Of a stretch of 64,000 bases of DNA, positions 9,274-16,024 are shown in pieces. The position numbers and the translations under genes are program-made. Origin of the DNA: Kocuria flava (lineage in GTDB: Bacteria > Actinomycetota > Actinomycetes > Actinomycetales > Micrococcaceae); NCBI RefSeq assembly GCF_001482365.1, contig NZ_CP013254.1, positions 496,001-560,000 on the forward strand, in the 5' to 3' direction. The notes beneath the pieces were generated by a model that was not told the DNA's origin, ran no database searches, and was given only the letters and a program-made list of their open reading frames with translations. The stretch's first letter is position 1, and each line of letters begins with the position of its first letter.

Positions 9274-9287
9274 GTGGTCCGGACCAC
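9274..9287. promoter_or_regulatory. Perfect 14-bp palindrome between tctA and the sensor kinase gene
   Basis: GTGGTCCGGACCAC is a perfect palindrome, 80 bases before the kinase start at 9367. It directly follows TAGAGT (9270-9275), a possible -10 element. It may be an operator or half of a response-regulator site. No second copy was found upstream of tctC, so a link to tct control is unproven. Confidence 0.35.
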
Positions 9288-9366
9288 CACGACGACGGCC
9301 GCCCGCGTGCCCCGCACGCGGGCGGCCCGTCCGCTGTCCGGCGCCCTGCGCGCCGAGGAGGCGAGG

Positions 9367-11154
9367 ATGCACCCACGGCGCCGCCCGGCCCTGGACTTCG
9401 GCCGCCAGACCCTGCTGCTGCAGCTGGCGACCGTGCTGCTCGCCGTGCTCGTGACCACCGGGGTGCACGCCTGGCTGACCTACCAGCTCGCGGGCGAGGA
9501 GGCCGAGCAGCGGGCCCTCGCCGTCGCCCGCACGGTCGCCGCCGCCGACGCCGTGCGCGCGGAGGTCGCCCGCCTCGACGCCGCCGACGCCGCGGGCACG
9601 CCCCCGGAGGAGCTGGCCCGCAGCCCGCTGCTGGCCCACGCCGAGGCGGTGCGCGAGCGCACCGGGGCGCTGTTCGTGGTGGTCACCGACGGCGAGGGCA
9701 CCCGCCTGACCCACCCCGACCGGGACCTGATCGGGCTGCCCGTGAGCACCGACCCCGTCGCGGCCCGCGAGGGCGTGGAGGCCACCGACCAGGAGCGCGG
9801 CACCCTCGGGCTCTCCGCCCGCGCCAAGGTCCCGGTGCGCGCCCCCGGCTCCGAGACGGTCGTGGGGCAGGTCAGTGTGGGCTTCGGCGTGCGCGGCATC
9901 CGCGAGAACCTGCGCGACGACGTCGAGCTGATCGTCCTCACCGCCGCCGGGGCCCTCGCCGTGGGCGCGGCCGCGTCCTGGCTGCTGAGCCGCCGGCTGC
10001 GCCGGCTCACCCTGGGCCTGGAGCCCGAGGAGATCACCGAGCTCGTCCTCGACCAGGAGGCGGTGCTGCGCGGGGTCGACGACGGCGTGGTCGGGGTCGC
10101 CGCCGACGGGCGGCTCACCGTGGTCAACGCCGAGGCCCGCACCCTGCTGGGCCTCGACCCCGCGGCCGAGCTCGCCGGCGCCCCGCTCGCGCGGGCCGGG
10201 CTGCCGCCCGTCGTGGTGCGGCTCGCGGCCGAGGCCTCCGCCGCCCCGCACGCCGAGACCCCCGCCGTGGAGGAGGTCGTGGGCACCCGCGTGCTGATCC
10301 TCTCCGCCCGCGCCGTGCGCGGGACCGGCCCCGGCGCCCCGGACCTGGGCACGGTCGTGACGGTGCGCGACCGCACCCAGCTGCAGGACCTCACCAAGCA
10401 GCTCGAGGCCGTCAGCGCGATGACCGGGGCGCTGCGGGCCCAGCGCCACGAGTTCGCCAACCGGCTGCACACCGTCTTCGGGCTGCTGAGCACCGGCCGC
10501 CACGACGAGGCCGAGGAGTACGTGGGCGGGCTGCTGGCCGCCGACCCCGAGCGCTTCCCCGCCGAGCAGACCGAGGCCCTCGGCGACCCGTTCCTGCAGG
10601 CCTTCGTGGGCGCCAAGGCCGTCGAGGCCGCCGAGCGGGGCGTGCAGCTGCGGGTCGGCCCCGAGACCCTCGTCCGCGGGCGGGTCGCGGACCCCCACGA
10701 CGTCGCCACCGTGCTGGGCAACCTCGTCGACAACGCGGTGCGCGCCGCCGTGCACGGCTCCGCCCCCGGGCGCTGGGTCGAGGTCGAGGCCCTCGACGAG
10801 CTCACGGACGCCGGCGGCACCCTGCACCTGGTGGTCGCCGACTCGGGGGACGGCACCGCCCACCCCGAGCAGGTCTTCGAGGAGGGCTTCTCCACCGCCG
10901 CCGCCGCTCCGCTGGACGCCCACGGGCAGGGCCTCGGGCTGTTCCTGTGCCGCCGCCTGGCCGAGGCCCGCGGCGGGTCCGTGTGGCTGGCCGACCCCGG
11001 CCGCCCCGGCGGGCCCGGCGCCGTGTTCTGCGCCCGCCTGCCCGGCACCGTCGCACCCCCGGAGCCCGGGGGCGGGAACGGGGACGGGGCGTCCGGCTAC
11101 CATGCCGACGGGGCCGCGGCCGCGGCCCGGACCCAGGACCCGGGGGCGGAATGA
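9367..11154 (+). CDS. Sensor histidine kinase, DcuS/CitA/DctB-like carboxylate sensor
   Basis: The protein has 595 residues. A first helix at about 14-36 and a second at about 183-205 bracket an extracytoplasmic sensor region of the single-Cache type found in DcuS and CitA. A cytoplasmic PAS domain (about 215-320) follows, then the H-box LRAQRHEFANRLHTVFGLL with phospho-acceptor His361, and a HATPase domain with N-box NLVDNAVRAAV and the G-box HGQGLGLFLCRRL. DcuS-type kinases sense C4/C6 carboxylates, which matches the adjacent tctCBA genes. The ATG at 9367 is chosen because GAGGCGAGG stands just before it. The stop overlaps the response-regulator start (ATGA). Confidence 0.9.
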   Translation: MHPRRRPALDFGRQTLLLQLATVLLAVLVTTGVHAWLTYQLAGEEAEQRALAVARTVAAADAVRAEVARLDAADAAGTPPEELARSPLLAHAEAVRERTGALFVVVTDGEGTRLTHPDRDLIGLPVSTDPVAAREGVEATDQERGTLGLSARAKVPVRAPGSETVVGQVSVGFGVRGIRENLRDDVELIVLTAAGALAVGAAASWLLSRRLRRLTLGLEPEEITELVLDQEAVLRGVDDGVVGVAADGRLTVVNAEARTLLGLDPAAELAGAPLARAGLPPVVVRLAAEASAAPHAETPAVEEVVGTRVLILSARAVRGTGPGAPDLGTVVTVRDRTQLQDLTKQLEAVSAMTGALRAQRHEFANRLHTVFGLLSTGRHDEAEEYVGGLLAADPERFPAEQTEALGDPFLQAFVGAKAVEAAERGVQLRVGPETLVRGRVADPHDVATVLGNLVDNAVRAAVHGSAPGRWVEVEALDELTDAGGTLHLVVADSGDGTAHPEQVFEEGFSTAAAAPLDAHGQGLGLFLCRRLAEARGGSVWLADPGRPGGPGAVFCARLPGTVAPPEPGGGNGDGASGYHADGAAAAARTQDPGAE

Positions 11155-11810
11155 GCGAGGACCTGCGCGTGCTGATCGTCGACGACGACTTCCACGTGGC
11201 CAAGCTGCACGCCGGCTACGTCGACGCCGTCCCGGGCTTCACCGCCCTGCGCCCGGTCGGCACCGCCGAGGCGGCCCTGCGGGCCGTGCGCACCCAGCAC
11301 CCCGACCTCGTGCTCCTCGACGTCTACCTGCCCGATGCCCTGGGCCTGGACCTCATGCGCAGCCTCGACGTCGACGTCCTCGTGCTCACCGCCGCCGCCG
11401 AGGCCTCGGCCGTGCGCCGGGCGCTGCGCCGCGGCGCGGTCGGCTACCTCCTCAAGCCCTTCGGCGCCGAGGAGCTCGCCCAGCGGCTGCGCGCCTACGC
11501 CCGGTACCGGCGGATGCTCGCCGGGGACCGCACGGTCGACCAGGACACGATCGAGCGGGCCGTGCGCACGCTGCGCCTGCCCCAGGCCGCCGGCCCCAGC
11601 CGCACCCGCTCGGCCACCGAGACCGCGGTGCTCCAGGCGCTCGCGGCGGGCGGCCAGCACTCCGCCGCCGCGGTCGCCGAGCAGGTGGGCGTCTCCCGGG
11701 CGACCGCCCAGCGCTACCTCTCCGCGCTCGTGGACGAGGGCGTGGTCGAGATGCACCTGCGCTACGGCAGCACGGGCCGCCCCGAGCACCGCTACGGAGT
11801 GCCCGGCTGA
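11151..11810 (+). CDS. Response regulator, DcuR/CitB family
   Basis: The protein has 219 residues. Residues 1-120 are a receiver domain with acidic pocket Asp11-Asp13, phospho-acceptor Asp57 in LVLLDVYLP, a Thr in LVLTAAAE and the KPFG lysine motif. The C-terminal part (about 150-215) is a winged helix-turn-helix of the DcuR/CitB type (VAEQVGVSRATAQRYLSALV). It starts inside the kinase stop codon (ATGA), so kinase and regulator are translationally coupled. Family and neighbourhood suggest that it activates tctCBA when an external carboxylate is present; that target is inference. Confidence 0.92.
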   Translation: MSEDLRVLIVDDDFHVAKLHAGYVDAVPGFTALRPVGTAEAALRAVRTQHPDLVLLDVYLPDALGLDLMRSLDVDVLVLTAAAEASAVRRALRRGAVGYLLKPFGAEELAQRLRAYARYRRMLAGDRTVDQDTIERAVRTLRLPQAAGPSRTRSATETAVLQALAAGGQHSAAAVAEQVGVSRATAQRYLSALVDEGVVEMHLRYGSTGRPEHRYGVPG

Positions 11811-11915
11811 GCGCGGCGCCGCGCCCGCTGTCCCCACATCGGCGGCTGGCGGGCCCGCCCCCGGCGGAGCAGGGTGGAGGGCGACCCCGCCCCCGCCCCC
11901 GATCGGAGCCGCCCC

Positions 11916-12803
11916 GTGCCCGCACGACGACGCCCGCGCCCGTCCCGCCCGCGGCCCGTCCGCCCCGGCCGGGCGGCCGCGACCCTGACGGTCCTGGCGC
12001 TGCTGCTGCTCGGCGGGTGCGCGGCCGAGCCGGGCGTGAGCTCCCTGCGGACCGCGGACACCGCGGTGACGGCGGCGGACCCCGGCCACGAGGCCGCGGT
12101 CGAGGAGCTCGCCGCCGGGGTGCCCGGCGAACTGGGCCTGGTGGTCCTGGACCCGGACGGGCGGCCGGTCGTCACCCGCGCCGCCGAGCGGTCCTTCACG
12201 AGCGCGAGCCTGTACAAGCTCTTCGTCGCCCACGCCGTCCTCGAGCGGGTGGACCGCGGCGAGGCAGCCCTGTCGGACCCCGTCCCCGGCACCGCCCTGA
12301 CCGTGGCGCAGGCCCTCGACGCGATGATCACGTGGTCGGACAACGCCTCCGGGGCCGCCCTCGGCGGGCAGCTGGGGTGGGACGCGCTCGAGGACTCCGC
12401 CCGGGCGCACGGCTTCACCACGACGACCTTCGACCCGGGCACCGGCGAGGACGGCATCGTGGCCATGACCACCACCCCGGACGACGTCGCCGACCTGCTC
12501 GAGCGGCTGCGCCGCGGCCGGCTGCTCTCCCCGGCCTCGACCGAGCTGTTCCTGGGCCTGCTGCGCGACCAGCACCTCGACTACGCCCTGTCCTCGGGGC
12601 TGTCCGCGGGCACGGAGTTCGCGCACAAGACGGGCCTGCTCGAGGACGTCTCCCACGACGCCGGACTGCTGCGCACCGGCGGGCGGGAGCACGTCGTCGT
12701 CGTGCTCACCGACGGCTGGGACGGCTTCGAGGCCTCCCGGCCCTGGTTCCGGCAGGCCGGCCCGGTGATCGAGGACCTGCTGGACCCGGTCCCCGGGGCG
12801 TGA
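11916..12803 (+). CDS. Exported serine hydrolase with class A beta-lactamase fold (lipoprotein)
   Basis: The protein has about 295 residues. An arginine-rich leader ends in the lipobox LGGC, so it is probably a lipoprotein. Active-site motifs of the beta-lactamase/PBP fold are visible: S98-L-Y-K101, S141-D-N143 and K238-T-G240, plus the TTTP helix start. S98 to S141 is 43 residues against about 60 in class A enzymes. The omega-loop glutamate that hydrolyses the acyl-enzyme is not obvious; the region reads FDPGTGEDG. It belongs with Beta-lactamase2 (PF13354)-type proteins and may bind rather than degrade beta-lactams. The GTG at 11916 is preferred because GGAG precedes it; a GTG at 11874 would add 14 residues. 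Confidence 0.75.
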   Translation: MPARRRPRPSRPRPVRPGRAAATLTVLALLLLGGCAAEPGVSSLRTADTAVTAADPGHEAAVEELAAGVPGELGLVVLDPDGRPVVTRAAERSFTSASLYKLFVAHAVLERVDRGEAALSDPVPGTALTVAQALDAMITWSDNASGAALGGQLGWDALEDSARAHGFTTTTFDPGTGEDGIVAMTTTPDDVADLLERLRRGRLLSPASTELFLGLLRDQHLDYALSSGLSAGTEFAHKTGLLEDVSHDAGLLRTGGREHVVVVLTDGWDGFEASRPWFRQAGPVIEDLLDPVPGA

Positions 12804-12870
12804 GCCCCGTCCCCGGCCGGCACCGGCCCGGGCACCTCACGTTCCCGCCCGCCGCGGCGTCTTCCCGGTG

Positions 12871-13398
12871 ATGGAGACCAAAGAGCCCTTCGAGACGGTG
12901 GTGGCCCGCCACGGCCCGGTGGTGTGGCGGGTGTGCCGGGCCGTGCTGCCCGGTCCCGCCGACGCCGAGGACGCGTGGTCGGAGACGTTCCTGGCGGCCC
13001 TGCGCGCCTGGCCGCAGCTGCCGGCCTCGGCGAACGTGCAGGCGTGGCTGGTGACGATCGCCCACCGCAAGGCCCTCGACGTCGTGCGGGCCCGCAGCCG
13101 CGCGGCCTTGCCGGTCGACCCGCTGCCCGAGCGGCCCGCCCCGGCCGCGGCGGAGCCCGAGGACGCCGCCGCGCTGTGGGCGGCGGTGGCGGCCCTGCCG
13201 GACAAGCAGCGCCGGGTCCTCGCCTACCGCCACCTGGGCGGGCTCTCCTACCGGGAGGTCGCCGGGATCCTCGGCGGCACCCCGGAGGCCGCCCGGCGGG
13301 CCGCCGCCGACGGGCTGGCCACCCTCCGCCGCACGCTGGCGGGCACCTGGACCGAGCGCCCCGCACCCCGGGGCACGCAGGAGGAGACGAGGACATGA
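12871..13398 (+). CDS. Sigma-70 family (ECF-like) RNA polymerase sigma factor
   Basis: The protein has 175 residues with region 2 (about 10-75: DAEDAWSETFLAALRAWPQL, then NVQAWLVTIAHRKALDVVR) and region 4 (about 105-155: LPDKQRRVLAYRHLGGLSYREVAGILG), the layout of ECF sigma factors. No anti-sigma gene follows. Instead the ATGA overlap at its end starts an Ogt-type methyltransferase, so it is translationally coupled to a DNA-repair protein. Such sigma/Ogt pairs occur elsewhere in actinobacteria. The start could be GTG 12868 or ATG 12871; neither has a strong ribosome binding site. Confidence 0.87.
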   Translation: METKEPFETVVARHGPVVWRVCRAVLPGPADAEDAWSETFLAALRAWPQLPASANVQAWLVTIAHRKALDVVRARSRAALPVDPLPERPAPAAAEPEDAAALWAAVAALPDKQRRVLAYRHLGGLSYREVAGILGGTPEAARRAAADGLATLRRTLAGTWTERPAPRGTQEETRT

Positions 13399-14036
13399 GC
13401 ACGCACCCCCACCACGACGCCCCGGGCAGCGGGCGACGGCCGTCGCCGAGCACCCTCGTGCCGGAGGACGTCCCGGACGCCGCGGTGCTGGCCCGGCTGC
13501 ACCGGCGCCTCGAGCGGCGGGCCGCCGCGGAGGACCTGCTGGACGTGGCCGTCACGACCGTGGACTCCCCGGTCGGGCCGCTGCTGCTGGCGGCCACGCC
13601 CCGCGGGCTCGTGCGGGTGGCCTACGCCCGCGAGGACCACGACCGGGTGCTGCAGGAGCTGGCCGACCGCCTCGGCGCGCGCGTCCTCACCGCCCCCGAG
13701 GTCCTGTCACCGGCCGCGGCGCAGCTGCGCGAGTACTTCGCCGGGGAGCGCACGGCCTTCGACCTGCCCCTGGACCGCTCCCTCTCCCACGGCTTCCGCC
13801 GGCTCGTCCAGGAGCGCCTGCCCGGGATCGGCTACGGGCGCACCACGAGCTACGGGGAGCTGGCCCGCGCGCTGGGCCGGCCGGGTGCGAGCCGGGCCGT
13901 GGGCACGGCGTGCGCCACGAACCCGCTGCCCGTGGTCGTCCCGTGCCACCGGGTGCTGCGCTCCGACGGCGGTCCCGGCGGCTACGTCGGCGGCCTCGAG
14001 GCCAAGGCGGCGCTGCTCGCCCTCGAGGCCGCCTGA
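13395..14036 (+). CDS. ogt: Methylated-DNA-protein-cysteine methyltransferase with an N-terminal extension
   Basis: The protein has 213 residues. The C-terminal half is the alkyltransferase domain: DNA-binding region GYGRTTSYGELARALG, then NPLPVVVPCHRVLRSDGGPGGY with acceptor Cys184. It removes alkyl groups from O6-alkylguanine in a single-turnover reaction. The first 45 residues are an extra segment (VPEDVPDAAVLARLHRRLER...), typical of the Ogt copies linked to sigma factors. In the usual VWxAL stretch it has RLVQERL, a divergence from canonical Ogt. The extension might hold or control the sigma factor, but there is no direct evidence. A second, canonical Ogt lies at 32855-33373. Confidence 0.9.
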   Translation: MSTHPHHDAPGSGRRPSPSTLVPEDVPDAAVLARLHRRLERRAAAEDLLDVAVTTVDSPVGPLLLAATPRGLVRVAYAREDHDRVLQELADRLGARVLTAPEVLSPAAAQLREYFAGERTAFDLPLDRSLSHGFRRLVQERLPGIGYGRTTSYGELARALGRPGASRAVGTACATNPLPVVVPCHRVLRSDGGPGGYVGGLEAKAALLALEAA

Positions 14037-14081
14037 GCCGGCCCGGGACCCGACTGTGACGTGCCCGTCACGCCCGGCCCC

Positions 14082-14087
14082 TAGACT
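14082..14087 (+). promoter_or_regulatory. Probable -10 element upstream of the leader ORF and amidotransferase
   Basis: TAGACT is followed by GGAAGG and then ATG at 14094, six bases after the hexamer. A transcript starting at that ATG would be leaderless. TGTGAC at 14055-14060 is the best -35 candidate, but its 21-base spacing is long. Confidence 0.4.
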
Positions 14088-14093
14088 GGAAGG

Positions 14094-14156
14094 ATGCTGA
14101 CGCCCCGTGGAGAACCGCACCCCTCCTCCCTGCCCGGGAACGGGGGTGAGCGCTGA
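14094..14156 (+). CDS. Possible 20-codon leader peptide overlapping the amidotransferase start
   Basis: ATG at 14094 opens a 20-codon frame (MLTPRGEPHPSSLPGNGGER) whose stop TGA shares bases with the downstream ATG (TGATG at 14154-14158). It has no known domain. Its start is placed as expected for a leaderless mRNA. The overlap would couple its translation to the amidotransferase gene, which otherwise has only a GGGGGTGAG just upstream. It could be a real leader or chance. Confidence 0.35.
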   Translation: MLTPRGEPHPSSLPGNGGER

Positions 14157-15940
14157 TGTGCGGCATCGCCGGTGAGCTCCGCTTCGACGGCCGGGCCGCC
14201 GACCCCGGCACGATCCACCGGATGACCTGCGCCCAGTCGGGCCGCGGCCCGGACGGCTCCGGGGCGTGGGCCCAGGGGCCGGTGGCGATGGGCCACTGCC
14301 GGCTGAAGATCGTCGACCTCAGCCCCTCGGGCGGGCAGCCGATGGTCGACTCCCGGCTGGGGCTGTCGATCGTGTTCAACGGGATGATCTACAACTACCG
14401 CAGGCTGCGCGAGGAGCTGCGCGGGATGGGCTACGAGTTCTTCTCGACCTCGGACACCGAGGTCGCGCTGAAGGCCTACCACCGCTGGGGCCGGGAGTGC
14501 GTCTACCACTTCCACGGCATGTTCGCCTTCGCGATCACCGAGCACACCAGCGGGCGCACGGTGCTGGCCCGCGACCGGCTGGGCATCAAGCCGATGTACG
14601 TCGACCACTCCCGGGAGCGGCTGCGCTTCGCCTCGACGGTCCAGGCGCTGCTGGCGGCCGGGGACGTCGACACCTCGATCGACCGCACCGCCCTGTCCTA
14701 CTACCTCACGTTCCACTCGGTGATCCCGGCCCCGCGCACGATCCTCAAGGGCGTGCGCAAGATGCCGCCGGCCACCGTGCGCACGATCGAGCCGGACGGC
14801 TCGGCCTCCGACCTCGAGTACTGGAACCCGCAGTTCACCCGCGACGAGGACCGCTCCGGGTGGTCCGAGCAGGACTGGCAGGACGGGCTCGTCGAGAAGC
14901 TGCGCACCGCGGTGAAGCGGCGCATGGTCGCGGACGTGCCCGTGGGCGTGCTGCTGTCCGGCGGGATCGACTCGAGCCTCGTCGTCGCCCTCCTGGCGGA
15001 GAGCGGGCAGGAGGACCTGCGGACCTTCAGCATCGGCTTCGAGTCCCGCGGCGAGGAGGCCGGGGACGAGTTCGAGTTCTCCTCCCTCGTGGCCCGCCGC
15101 TTCGGCACCGACCACCACCAGATCGCGATCGACGACGCCCGCCTGGTGCCCGCGATCGACCGCACCGTCGCGGCGATGAGCGAGCCGATGATCAGCCACG
15201 ACTGCGTGGCGTTCTACCTGCTCAGCGAGGAGGTCTCCCAGCACGTCAAGGTCGTCCAGTCCGGCCAGGGCGCCGACGAGGTCCTCGGCGGCTACCACTG
15301 GTACCCGCCGCTGGCCGACGTGGCCCGCGACGACGCCCGGCAGACCTACGCGGACGCGTTCTTCGACCGGCCGTGGTCGCGGCTCGCGAAGGTGCTCTCC
15401 CCCGAGTGGATGGCCACCCACGACGCCCCGACCGCGTTCATCGAGCGCCACTTCGGCCGCCCCGGCGCCGAGACCGCGGTGGACGCGGCGCTGCGCACCG
15501 ACTCGACGGTCATGCTCGTGGACGACCCGGTCAAGCGCGTGGACAACATGACCATGGCCTGGGGCCTCGAGGCGCGCGTGCCGTTCCTCGACCACGAGCT
15601 CGTGGAGTTCGCCGGGCGCATCCCGCCGGAGCTCAAGCTCGCCGACGGCGGCAAGGGCGTGCTCAAGCGCGCGGCGCGCGGGAGCGTCCCGGACGAGGTG
15701 ATCGACCGGAAGAAGGGCTACTTCCCCGTCCCGGCGATCCGCACCCTCGAGGGCGGCACGCTCGACCGGGTCGAGGCGGCCCTGACCGACCCGGCGGCGG
15801 TGCGGCGCGGACTGTACAACTCCGAGGTCGTGGAGTCCCTGCTCGCGGACCCCAACACGCACCACACGCCGCTGCGCTCGAACGTGCTGTGGCAGCTGGG
15901 CCTGCTGGAGATGTGGCTGCAGACGAACGGCATCGGCTGA
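14156..15940 (+). CDS. N-acetylglutaminylglutamine amidotransferase (AsnB-like)
   Basis: The protein has 594 residues. Cys2 after the initiator Met starts the class II glutaminase domain (MCGIAGELRFDGRA, about 1-200). The asparagine-synthase ATP domain follows, with PP-loop SGGIDSS at about 268-274. The wording of conserved stretches (RGPDGSGAWAQGPVAMGHC, VIPAPRTILKGVRKMPPAT, VVQSGQGADEVLGGYHWYPP) matches the subgroup that makes the osmolyte N-acetylglutaminylglutamine amide rather than asparagine synthetase B. In other genomes the partner is an adjacent GNAT/ATP-grasp synthase gene. None is present here: a terminator and the convergent mmpL gene follow directly. Confidence 0.85.
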   Translation: MCGIAGELRFDGRAADPGTIHRMTCAQSGRGPDGSGAWAQGPVAMGHCRLKIVDLSPSGGQPMVDSRLGLSIVFNGMIYNYRRLREELRGMGYEFFSTSDTEVALKAYHRWGRECVYHFHGMFAFAITEHTSGRTVLARDRLGIKPMYVDHSRERLRFASTVQALLAAGDVDTSIDRTALSYYLTFHSVIPAPRTILKGVRKMPPATVRTIEPDGSASDLEYWNPQFTRDEDRSGWSEQDWQDGLVEKLRTAVKRRMVADVPVGVLLSGGIDSSLVVALLAESGQEDLRTFSIGFESRGEEAGDEFEFSSLVARRFGTDHHQIAIDDARLVPAIDRTVAAMSEPMISHDCVAFYLLSEEVSQHVKVVQSGQGADEVLGGYHWYPPLADVARDDARQTYADAFFDRPWSRLAKVLSPEWMATHDAPTAFIERHFGRPGAETAVDAALRTDSTVMLVDDPVKRVDNMTMAWGLEARVPFLDHELVEFAGRIPPELKLADGGKGVLKRAARGSVPDEVIDRKKGYFPVPAIRTLEGGTLDRVEAALTDPAAVRRGLYNSEVVESLLADPNTHHTPLRSNVLWQLGLLEMWLQTNGIG

Positions 15941-15953
15941 GTCCACCCCGCGA

Positions 15954-16005
15954 CGACGACGGCGCGCCCGCCACCTGCTGCCGGGTGGCGGGCGCGCCGT
16001 CGTCG
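15954..16005. terminator. Bidirectional terminator hairpin between the amidotransferase and mmpL
   Basis: Perfect 22-base arms (15954-15975 and 15984-16005) enclose an 8-base loop. It lies between convergent genes ending at 15940 and 16025, so it can serve both. There is no T run, as is common in high-GC actinobacteria. Confidence 0.8.
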
Positions 16006-16024
16006 GGAGGGGAGCCCGGTGCGC

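Noticed and set aside
7696..11103. 1135-codon minus-strand open frame opposite tctA and the kinase
   Set aside because: Its text is Gly/Gln/Arg/His-rich low complexity, and the plus-strand frames carry complete conserved proteins.
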